16,902 nucleotides of DNA from contig DMWH01000257.1 of assembly GCA_003483345.1 (NCBI GenBank), positions 1 through 16,902 of the forward strand. The letters are read 5' to 3'. Source of the DNA: Clostridiales bacterium (GTDB lineage Bacteria > Bacillota > Clostridia > Tissierellales > Sedimentibacteraceae). The translations under genes were made by a program, and so were the position numbers. This document shows, one piece after another, positions 1 through 5,609 of the stretch (position 1 is its first letter; every line of letters starts with the position of its first letter). The notes beneath the pieces were generated by a model. It had not been told where the DNA came from. It searched no databases and worked only from the letters and a program-made list of their open reading frames with translations.

Positions 1-17
1 ACTAACAAGGAGAACCC

Positions 18-539
18 ATGAAATCCTATTGTCTCTTTTGCAAAACCGGCTCAGAAAAACACATAGCCCACCAGCTAAACACAAAAGACAACAGGATCAC
101 CGCAATCGCCCCGGTCCGCATCTTACAGGAAAAACGCAAAAGCAGATGGCAGCAGCGAGAGCAGATATTAATACCGGGATATGTGTTTATCTATACAGAA
201 GATGAAATACGATTTGAACCTATAACAGAGATCCCGGCTCTATATAAAATACTGGAATATGAAACAGGTTTAAGAGAACTCCAGGGCAGGGATCATGAAT
301 ATTCCATGTGGATATACCGCCATCAGGGCAGTATCGCAACATCTAAAGTACTAACAGAAGGCAGCAATGTAAAAGTAATCGACGGACCACTCCTGGACTG
401 TTTGGGAACCATCATAAAGTTGGACAAGCATAAGCGCAGAGTATGGGTAGCATTTGAATTTGACGGCCAGAGCCGCGTGATATCCCTCAGTGCTGAATGT
501 ATAGCAGCTGAAGATCATAGAGTCAAAGCAAGTAGGTAG
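18..539 (+). CDS. loaP: NusG-paralogue transcription antiterminator, LoaP-like
   Basis: This 173-residue protein looks like a specialised NusG paralogue that would bind elongating RNA polymerase and let it read through terminators in the long operon that follows. The N-terminal NusG domain spans about residues 1-105, starting MKSYCLFCKTGSE and including the core strand LIPGYVFIYTE (NusG has a matching PGYV). A C-terminal KOW domain follows at about residues 112-165, with EGSNVKVIDGPL and a Gly at the usual KOW turn. The start is well supported: AAGGAG at 7-12 lies 5 bases before the ATG. It is the first gene of the cluster, separated from the rest by a structured 343-base leader, the arrangement known for LoaP in Bacillota, where the protein acts on an RNA hairpin in the operon leader. 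Its GC is high for the window (33/60 at 61-120). A housekeeping NusG is unlikely, as secE, rplK and rplA are absent. LoaP subfamily membership is inferred from context and firm seats, not from an alignment. Confidence 0.88.
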   Translation: MKSYCLFCKTGSEKHIAHQLNTKDNRITAIAPVRILQEKRKSRWQQREQILIPGYVFIYTEDEIRFEPITEIPALYKILEYETGLRELQGRDHEYSMWIYRHQGSIATSKVLTEGSNVKVIDGPLLDCLGTIIKLDKHKRRVWVAFEFDGQSRVISLSAECIAAEDHRVKASR

Positions 540-545
540 GGAAAA

Positions 546-596
546 AGCTTCATTATTAATAAATCATCGCCAGGGGCGTGTTTATTAACTGAAGCT
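546..596 (+). ncRNA. Long leader hairpin, candidate LoaP/NusG-paralogue recruitment RNA
   Basis: The arms pair in three blocks. AGCTTCA (546-552) pairs with TGAAGCT (590-596), TTAATAAA (556-563) pairs with TTTATTAA (581-588), and CA-CGCC (565-566, 568-571) pairs with GGCG-TG (575-580). The loop is AGG, with small bulges at 553-555/589, 564 and 567. About 21 base pairs form in 51 nucleotides, starting only seven bases after the loaP-like stop codon. No T run follows, so it is not a terminator itself. LoaP proteins are known to recognise a hairpin in the operon leader; assigning that role here is inference from position and shape. Confidence 0.6.
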
Positions 597-597
597 G

Positions 598-673
598 CAT
601 AGCAAAAATCTGTATTGTGCGGGAAGTAAATTAATTAAATCCCGGACAAAACAGCGAAGCTATGGATTTTTTT
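598..673 (+). terminator. Terminator-like stem-loop with T7 run in the operon leader
   Basis: CATAGC (598-603) pairs with GCTATG (659-664). Inside it CTGT (610-613) pairs with ACAG (651-654), TTGT (615-618) with ACAA (646-649) and CGGGA (620-624) with TCCCG (640-644), leaving a 15-base AT loop. GA and then seven T residues (667-673) follow directly, as in an intrinsic terminator. The stem is long and interrupted, so strength is uncertain. AAAAATC (604-610) can also pair with GATTTTT (665-671), which would hide the T run. Placed after the candidate antiterminator hairpin and before the operon, it is a natural target for read-through control. Confidence 0.5.
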
Positions 674-698
674 GATAAAAGTAGACATTTATCAATAA

Positions 699-722
699 CT
701 ATTATAAGTACAGCTATAATAG
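699..722. repeat. Perfect 8-base inverted repeat, possible operator or promoter element
   Basis: CTATTATA (699-706) and TATAATAG (715-722) are exact reverse complements separated by 8 bases. The second arm contains TATAAT, a -10-like hexamer, but no good -35 box lies at the matching distance. It could be a protein-binding site or a small RNA hairpin; AT-rich DNA also produces such repeats by chance. Confidence 0.35.
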
Positions 723-882
723 GAATTTGGCATCCTAATTTGATATTAATTTAGATCTAACTATGAGGTGGGATAAACTGACTAACTTTGGGTATTAGTA
801 TTATGTATCTGAATGAAACTTTGTAATATATTAATTTCACATTCAATAATTAAATACTGCAAATCAAATAGGCAGTTGGAGA

Positions 883-1269
883 ATGTGTGAAGTGAAGAGA
901 AAGAAAACAAGACAGTTTTATAATAAAGGCTTTACTTTAATAGAACTTTTAGTAGTGATGGCTATTTTAGCTATCTTGGCTTCAATAGCAGTTCCTATAT
1001 ATGAAGGTTATTCAGAAAGAGCATCTAAGCAAGTTTGTAATGTTAATTGCTTGCAGGTGGAACGAATGTATCATATATATTTGCTAGTGGAAAACAAAGC
1101 GCATACGACTTACGTATTTGATGAATTTTTACAAAATTATGAGGAAACCATATGTCCTGAAAATGGAGATATCAAATATGAAAACAGCAAAGTTCGATGT
1201 ATTTTGCATTCAGAAGATGAAACTAACAGAAATGATGACGAAGAAGACGGCAGTGTTTCTTTTTTGTGA
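883..1269 (+). CDS. Type IV pilin-like protein with prepilin N-terminus
   Basis: A small secreted or surface pilin-like protein of 128 residues (125 if the GTG at 892 is used). The class III prepilin signal is clear: a basic leader, then the cleavage site KG|FTLIE at residues 15-21 with the conserved Glu five positions into the mature protein, then a hydrophobic helix of about 20 residues ending near AVP (36-38). Four cysteines remain (C52, C56, C91, C106). The C91-P...C106 spacing resembles the Cys-bounded C-terminal loop of many Gram-positive pilins, and the tail is acidic (DDEED). Start choice: the only Shine-Dalgarno-like motif, TTGGAG (876-881), is one base from the ATG at 883 but 10 bases from the in-frame GTG at 892, so 892 may be the true start. 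No prepilin peptidase, ATPase or platform gene is nearby, so assembly would rely on machinery elsewhere. Long non-coding gaps of 309 and 343 bases isolate it from its neighbours. Confidence 0.82.
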   Translation: MCEVKRKKTRQFYNKGFTLIELLVVMAILAILASIAVPIYEGYSERASKQVCNVNCLQVERMYHIYLLVENKAHTTYVFDEFLQNYEETICPENGDIKYENSKVRCILHSEDETNRNDDEEDGSVSFL

Positions 1270-1578
1270 ATGATGATATTGTACTACTCGAAAAATTTAA
1301 GTAGTTGAGATATTGATAGAATACACATAGGAAATAAAACTTGTGGATGAGTATATGTAATTACACAATATGTTGAATAAATGAGAATAATTCACCATAA
1401 AATTTTAGCCGTGAGTATGGTCGATGGATAAACGCTATATGTAGTAATTAATTCGATAAAATTACATATCAACCACTATATGTAGATTGCGACAGTGTGT
1501 ATATAACAATGATAACTAATTAATATAGGAAATTCAATGCTTGAAGCATTTTAGATATAGGGAAGGAAGTCTTAACCA
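1270..1578. other. AT-rich non-coding gap after the pilin gene
   Basis: No gene is supported in these 309 bases. One sampled line (1321-1380) has 15 G or C in 60. Visible elements are ACTACT/AGTAGT (1283-1288 with 1300-1305), the palindrome TGTAATTACA (1356-1365), a direct repeat CTATATGTAG (1435-1444 and 1476-1485), and a tight hairpin AATGCT-TGA-AGCATT (1536-1550). None is followed by a proper T run, so no terminator is called. The last bases carry AAGGAAG (1563-1569), the ribosome binding site of the next gene. A promoter for the sugar operon could lie here, but no convincing -35/-10 pair was found. Confidence 0.5.
1435..1485. repeat. Direct repeat CTATATGTAG, two copies
   Basis: Identical 10-base copies occur at 1435-1444 and 1476-1485, with start positions 41 bases apart, about four helical turns. 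Between them AATTACATAT (near 1460-1469) can pair back to the first copy with a small bulge. This spacing would suit two protein sites on the same DNA face upstream of the aminotransferase gene. In DNA this AT-rich the pair may also be chance. Confidence 0.3.
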
Positions 1579-2700
1579 ATGACAGATAGAATCTATCTTT
1601 CATCACCCCATATGAGTGATGAAGGATATGAAATGCAATATATAAAGGAAGCCTTTGATACAAACTGGATTGCCCCTCTAGGGAAAAATGTGGATGAATT
1701 CGAGAAGGAACTTGCTGCTAAGGTAGGAGTAAAACATGCCGCGGCATTATCATCGGGGACAGCGGCCATTCATCTTGCACTTAAGGCTGCTGGCGTAGGT
1801 GAAGGGGATATCGTCTTCTGTCAAAGCCTTACTTTCTCTGCTACAGCTAATCCGATTATTTATCAGAATGCAATTCCTGTATTTATAGATAGCGATTATG
1901 AAACTTGGAACATAGATCCCAATGCATTAGAAGAAGCCTTTGAGAAATATCCAAATGTGAAGGCTGTTTTAGTTGTTCATTTATATGGCTTATCAGCTGA
2001 TATGGATAGAATTATGGAAATTTGTAATAAGCATAATGTGGTTGTTATTGAAGACGCTGCTGAGTCTTTAGGCACTGCATATAAAGGAAAATATACCGGT
2101 ACCTTCGGTGACTACGGTGTGTTTAGTTTTAACGGCAACAAAATTATTACCACATCCGGTGGCGGGATGCTTGTTTCTAATAATGAAGAGAAAATCAAGA
2201 AAGTTAGATTCTGGGCCACTCAAGCCAGGGACCAAGCAAGGCACTATCAGCATAGCGAGTTAGGATTTAACTACCGCATGAGTAATGTAGTAGCTGGAAT
2301 AGGCAGAGGACAGTTAAAAGTATTAGACCAGCGAGTTGCAAAGAAGAGATACATATTTGAGTTTTATAGAAGGGAACTTGGTGGACTTGATGGTGTAGAA
2401 TTCATGCCTATTAATGAATGGAATGAACCGAATTGTTGGTTGTCATGTATTACTTTGAGTGGAAAAGTTAAGCCGCTTGATATAATGGAAGCCCTAGAGA
2501 AAGGAAATATCGAAACCAGACCCATCTGGAAGCCCATGCATATGCAGCCGTTCTTTGAAAAGTATGATTATATCGGTGGAGATGTAAGTGAGAAGCTCTT
2601 TGAGAACGGAGTTTGCTTGCCAAGTGATACTAAGATGAGCGATGGGGATTTAGAGAGGATTTGTGGAGTAATAAAAGGGTTGTGGGAAAATAATGGATGA
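1579..2700 (+). CDS. DegT/DnrJ/EryC1/StrS-family PLP-dependent sugar aminotransferase
   Basis: This cytoplasmic enzyme would transfer an amino group, usually from glutamate, to C4 of a UDP-4-keto-6-deoxy-N-acetylhexosamine to give a 4-amino sugar nucleotide. At 373 residues it has normal family length. Visible motifs are SSGTAAIHL (58-66, phosphate binding), IEDAAES (157-163, with D159 placed to contact the PLP ring nitrogen), and [14 protein letters not shown] (183-196), where K188 is the PLP lysine. It most resembles the PglE/EpsN branch (UDP-bacillosamine pathway). It overlaps the initiating sugar transferase by 8 bases, so the two are translationally coupled and its product may be the first sugar of the repeat unit. 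Unlike the epsLMN or pgl sets, no acetyltransferase (EpsM/PglD) lies beside it, so the sugar could remain a free 4-amine, as in AATGal-type units. A strong AAGGAAG (1563-1569) sits 9 bases before the ATG. The family is certain; the exact sugar is inferred. Confidence 0.92.
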   Translation: MTDRIYLSSPHMSDEGYEMQYIKEAFDTNWIAPLGKNVDEFEKELAAKVGVKHAAALSSGTAAIHLALKAAGVGEGDIVFCQSLTFSATANPIIYQNAIPVFIDSDYETWNIDPNALEEAFEKYPNVKAVLVVHLYGLSADMDRIMEICNKHNVVVIEDAAESLGTAYKGKYTGTFGDYGVFSFNGNKIITTSGGGMLVSNNEEKIKKVRFWATQARDQARHYQHSELGFNYRMSNVVAGIGRGQLKVLDQRVAKKRYIFEFYRRELGGLDGVEFMPINEWNEPNCWLSCITLSGKVKPLDIMEALEKGNIETRPIWKPMHMQPFFEKYDYIGGDVSEKLFENGVCLPSDTKMSDGDLERICGVIKGLWENNG

Positions 2701-3349
2701 CAAAAATAATTCCAACTTTCCAACTTACCAACTTTCCAACAGAAAATCTATATACAGTAGATTTTTCAAAAGACCAATGGACTTTATTTTATCATTATGT
2801 GCAATTATTGTGTTAGCACCTGTTCTGTTGGTGGTGGCTTTACTAGTCAGAATTAAGTTAGGCAGTCCCGTTATCTTTAGGCAGAAACGACCCGGATTAA
2901 ATGAGAAGATATTTACCCTTTATAAGTTTAGAACGATGACGGATGAAAGAGATGAGAATGGGGAGTTATTACCCGATGAGATCCGTTTAACGAGATTTGG
3001 AAAATTGTTAAGGAGTACTTCGCTTGATGAGCTGCCGGAGCTGTTTAATATAATTAAGGGCGATATGAGCGTTGTAGGGCCACGACCCTTATTGATTCAG
3101 TATCTTCCACTTTATGATGAACATCAAAAACGAAGACACGAGGTAAGACCAGGTTTATCAGGATTGGCACAGGTTAGTGGTCGAAATGCTATTAGTTGGG
3201 AAGATAAATTCGAATTAGATGTTGAGTATGTAGACAACGTCAGTTTTATTGGTGATTGGAAGATTATTATTCTTACATTAAAGAAAGCTTTCATGAGAGA
3301 AGGTATTAATTCCGAAACCGCTGCAACGATGGAAGATTTCAAGGGTTAG
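2693..3349 (+). CDS. Initiating phosphoglycosyl transferase (bacterial sugar transferase, PglC/EpsL-like)
   Basis: This membrane enzyme would move a sugar-1-phosphate from UDP-sugar to undecaprenyl phosphate, the first committed step of repeat-unit assembly. At 218 residues it is the small monotopic form, lacking the extra N-terminal membrane domains of WbaP/WcaJ. One hydrophobic stretch (about 30-54) has an internal Pro (P43), as in the re-entrant helix of PglC. Family motifs follow in order: KFRTM (78-82), SLDELPE (110-116) with the catalytic Asp-Glu pair D112-E113, [11 protein letters not shown] (123-133), [14 protein letters not shown], and the late D-x-x-YVDN. Residues 7-16 are encoded by a tandem octamer repeat (2712-2740) and have no family counterpart. 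The ATG overlaps the previous gene's end and lacks its own clear Shine-Dalgarno site, so translation probably depends on the upstream gene. Internal Met29 just before the membrane helix could be another start, also without a clear binding site. Confidence 0.93.
   Translation: MDDKNNSNFPTYQLSNRKSIYSRFFKRPMDFILSLCAIIVLAPVLLVVALLVRIKLGSPVIFRQKRPGLNEKIFTLYKFRTMTDERDENGELLPDEIRLTRFGKLLRSTSLDELPELFNIIKGDMSVVGPRPLLIQYLPLYDEHQKRRHEVRPGLSGLAQVSGRNAISWEDKFELDVEYVDNVSFIGDWKIIILTLKKAFMREGINSETAATMEDFKG
2712..2740 (+). repeat. Tandem octamer repeat CCAACTTT, about 3.6 copies, inside the sugar transferase gene
   Basis: Units read CCAACTTT, CCAACTTA, CCAACTTT and then CCAAC, covering 29 bases. It begins 19 bases after the start codon of the phosphoglycosyl transferase. 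Eight is not a multiple of three, so gain or loss of one unit would shift the reading frame. Both the repeat and the frame effect are read directly from the sequence; any phase-variable behaviour is inference. Confidence 0.75.
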
Positions 3350-3359
3350 TTTGTAAATG

Positions 3360-3383
3360 AGCAATGATTGCAACATCATTGCT
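3360..3383 (+). repeat. Perfect 9-bp hairpin in the gap before the decarboxylase gene
   Basis: AGCAATGAT (3360-3368) and ATCATTGCT (3375-3383) pair exactly around the loop TGCAAC. No T run follows (the next bases are ATAAGGGG), so it is not a classic intrinsic terminator. It fills most of the gap between the sugar transferase stop and the next ribosome binding site. It could stabilise or process mRNA, or tune the ratio of expression across this junction. Confidence 0.6.
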
Positions 3384-3402
3384 ATAAGGGGTGGAAAGGA
3401 AT

Positions 3403-4617
3403 ATGACATGGAATAAGGCGGAGAAAATAAAAAATCAACATGATCTAGAAACGCCATACTTTTTGATAGAGGAAAAAGAGTTGAATAACAATATAACCAG
3501 TTTGAAAAATGCACTTAATACACACTGGAAAAACCATATAATCGGTTATTCATTTAAAACAAATTCTTTACCTTGGTTAGTGGACTATTTTAAAAATATC
3601 GGTTTTTATGCCGAGGTGGTTTCAGATGATGAATATCAGTTAGCATCGATAGTTGGTTATGAAAAACATAAAATTATTTATAATGGACCGTGCAAGTCAA
3701 AAGAAAGTTTTATAGATGCAATTAAAAACGGCGGTCTTGTTAATATTGATTCACAAAGAGAATTACATTGGTTGACAGAACTAGATAATCGAAAAATTGA
3801 AATCGGAATAAGAGTAAACTTTGATCTTGAAAAGTACTGTCCTAACGAATCTGCAATGGGAACTGAAGGTGGTAGGTTTGGCTTTTGCTTTGAGAATGGA
3901 GAATTGAAAAAAGTTATTAACTACATAGGTACATTAAATCATGTAAGCATTAAAGGTATACATCTACATTGCAGTACAAAGACTAGAAGCTTAAATATCT
4001 ATAGGGCAATTTCCAAAGTTGCTTGTGAAGTAAAGCGAACTTATGAGTTAGATTTGAAATATGTAGATGTAGGTGGAGGATTTTACGGTGGCTTAAAAGA
4101 TAAACCACAGTTTTGTGAGTATATAGAAGTTATATCTAGCGAACTAAGTAAAGAGTTTGACAAAAAGAATACGACATTGATAGTTGAACCTGGGACTTCT
4201 TTGGTATCTTCACCTTTTAGTTTTATAACTAGTGTTATAGATGTAAAAAAGACTATTGCAAACAATTTTGTTGTGACAGATGGTAGTAGAATTAATGTTG
4301 ATCCCTTGATGAATAAGTCTAAATATTTTTTCAATGTGAAATATAGCAACGAGATTAAGAAGGCATTTTTAGAGACTCAAGTTATTTCAGGTTTTACATG
4401 TATGGAGAATGATAGATTATTTATATTAGAGAATCATCCCCGGCTATCAATTGGAGATATAGTAACATATGAAAAAGTAGGCGCGTATACGATGTGCTTA
4501 TCTCCGTTATTTATTAAGTATTATCCAGCTGTTTATTTAAAAAAGGATGATAACTTTTATAAGATTGGTGAAAAGTGGACGGCAAGAGATTATTTTAACA
4601 AAAATTCGAAGTTATGA
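3403..4617 (+). CDS. PLP-dependent amino acid decarboxylase-fold enzyme (LysA/ornithine decarboxylase fold type III)
   Basis: A cytoplasmic PLP enzyme with the diaminopimelate/ornithine decarboxylase architecture: an alanine-racemase-like barrel, then a C-terminal beta domain. Using the ATG at 3403 (404 residues), K52 in YSFKTN is the PLP lysine (usual YAxKAN). HLHCST is the His strand, VDVGGGF the glycine phosphate loop, VEPGT the late PLP contact (usual EPGR, so Arg is replaced), CMEND the active-site Cys region (usual CESxD), and GAYTM the conserved C-terminal Tyr site. All core residues except that Arg are present, so it should be active, but the substrate is open: diaminopimelate, ornithine, arginine, glutamyl-conjugate or another amino acid. 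Start choice: an in-frame GTG at 3391 lies within the Shine-Dalgarno-like purine tract (3386-3401), so ATG 3403 is preferred. It is followed after 13 bases by an ATP-grasp ligase. A housekeeping lysA is unlikely in the middle of a glycan operon. Confidence 0.85.
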   Translation: MTWNKAEKIKNQHDLETPYFLIEEKELNNNITSLKNALNTHWKNHIIGYSFKTNSLPWLVDYFKNIGFYAEVVSDDEYQLASIVGYEKHKIIYNGPCKSKESFIDAIKNGGLVNIDSQRELHWLTELDNRKIEIGIRVNFDLEKYCPNESAMGTEGGRFGFCFENGELKKVINYIGTLNHVSIKGIHLHCSTKTRSLNIYRAISKVACEVKRTYELDLKYVDVGGGFYGGLKDKPQFCEYIEVISSELSKEFDKKNTTLIVEPGTSLVSSPFSFITSVIDVKKTIANNFVVTDGSRINVDPLMNKSKYFFNVKYSNEIKKAFLETQVISGFTCMENDRLFILENHPRLSIGDIVTYEKVGAYTMCLSPLFIKYYPAVYLKKDDNFYKIGEKWTARDYFNKNSKL

Positions 4618-4630
4618 GGATATTTTGGTA

Positions 4631-5590
4631 ATGAACATACTGATATTAAGCTGCGGAACCAGAAATAAAATCGTGCAATATTTTAAAAAAGAGCTAGGTG
4701 AAAGAGGCTTAGTTATGGCGACAGATTGTAGTGAACTTGCACCAGCTCTTTATGATGCCGATAAGTATTTTATCGTTCCAAGAATTAATGAAGAAGATTA
4801 TCTTGATGTAATTCTATCCATATGCAAGGAGAATAATATCAAAGCTGTTCTATCCCTTATTGATCCAGAACTAAATTTGCTCGCTGCACATAAGCAGGAT
4901 TTCCTGGACATTGGAACAATGCCAATAATTTCTGATTATGGAGCAGTGGAAATGAGTTTCAATAAATACGAGATGTACAAGTTTTTAATTGAAAATGAAT
5001 TTAGGACACCGAAAAGCTACATCGATAATGTAGAGTTTTACAAGGATATACAAGCAGGAGAGATAAGTTTTCCGGTATTTGTAAAGCCAGTTAGGGGTAG
5101 TGCTAGTATCAATATTAATAAGGTGACTTCTAAAGAAGAGATTGAGTTATTATTTGCTCGTTACGATAACTTAATTTTTCAGGAATTTATGGATGGCATT
5201 GAGTATGGCGCCGATGTTTATATAGATATGATAGCTGGTGAAACAGTTGCTATCTTTACTAAAGAAAAAATTATGATGAGAGCTGGCGAGACTGATAAAT
5301 CAGTTTCTGTAAAAGACGAGAAACTCTTTGAGCTGATTAAGAGGTTTGTTAAGAAAGCAGGCTTTAAAGGAATTATTGATATTGATATTTTCAAAGTAAA
5401 CGGCGAGTATTACATCTCCGAGGTTAACCCGCGTTTTGGTGGAGGATATCCCCATGCATATGAATGTGGTGTCAATATACCCAAGATGATTATTAATAAT
5501 ATTGATGGTAAGACGAACGATGAAGTAATTGGGAACTATGACGAGGGTATTTATATGATGAAGTTTAATGAACTAAAAATTATTAGATAA
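4631..5590 (+). CDS. ATP-grasp ligase, carbamoyl-phosphate-synthase-like
   Basis: A 319-residue ATP-grasp enzyme that should activate a carboxylate as acyl phosphate and join it to an amine or thiol. The N-terminal pre-ATP-grasp domain (about 1-105) starts MNILILSCGTRNK, a Rossmann-like fold. The ATP-grasp part shows FPVFVKPVRGSAS (about 146-158) with the nucleotide-contacting Lys, IFQEFMDGIEYGADVY (the hinge and a Glu-rich strand), and the Mg-binding end EVNPRFGGGYPHA. The frame runs open further upstream, but the Shine-Dalgarno motif GAGGA (4616-4620), overlapping the previous stop, lies 10 bases before ATG 4631, and homology-like sequence begins there. The next gene follows after 19 bases. 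The pairing with a decarboxylase-fold enzyme suggests a joint job, such as attaching an amino acid or amine to a sugar acid or carrier. It recalls butirosin BtrJ (ATP-grasp) with BtrK (decarboxylase), though no carrier protein gene is seen here. Family certain, substrate unknown. Confidence 0.88.
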   Translation: MNILILSCGTRNKIVQYFKKELGERGLVMATDCSELAPALYDADKYFIVPRINEEDYLDVILSICKENNIKAVLSLIDPELNLLAAHKQDFLDIGTMPIISDYGAVEMSFNKYEMYKFLIENEFRTPKSYIDNVEFYKDIQAGEISFPVFVKPVRGSASININKVTSKEEIELLFARYDNLIFQEFMDGIEYGADVYIDMIAGETVAIFTKEKIMMRAGETDKSVSVKDEKLFELIKRFVKKAGFKGIIDIDIFKVNGEYYISEVNPRFGGGYPHAYECGVNIPKMIINNIDGKTNDEVIGNYDEGIYMMKFNELKIIR

Positions 5591-5609
5591 TTTAAAGGAA
5601 GTAAAGTTC

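Larger units (their letters stand above)
540..882 (+). promoter_or_regulatory. Structured leader region between loaP-like gene and the operon
   Basis: No credible gene lies in these 343 bases; only trivial frames of about 12 codons or fewer occur. The first third holds two strong RNA-type structures, described separately: a hairpin at 546-596 and a terminator-like stem-loop with a T run at 598-673. The rest is AT-rich and has a perfect 8-base inverted repeat (699-706 with 715-722), an overlapping 5-base one (720-724 with 733-737) and the perfect palindrome TTAGATCTAA (751-760). A TATAAT at 715-720 sits in the second arm of the 8-base repeat, but the hexamer 17 bases upstream (TCAATA) is a poor -35 box, so a second promoter is possible but not established. 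The likely role is as the leader on which the upstream NusG-type factor acts. Confidence 0.6.

Noticed and set aside
727..745. Possible sigma-54 promoter (TGGCAT followed by TTTGA)
   Set aside because: The second element lacks the required GC dinucleotide and the spacing is one base too long.
1283..1305. Hairpin ACTACT/AGTAGT after the pilin gene as a terminator
   Set aside because: The stem is only six AT-rich pairs with an 11-base loop, and no T run follows.
1356..1365. TGTAATTACA palindrome as a regulator operator
   Set aside because: A single 10-base AT-rich palindrome without a partner or a defined promoter is not enough to name a site.
4547..4630. Longer start for the ATP-grasp gene inside the decarboxylase gene
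   Set aside because: The extra 28 residues do not resemble the fold, the ribosome binding site favours 4631, and the family N-terminus MNILILS begins there.
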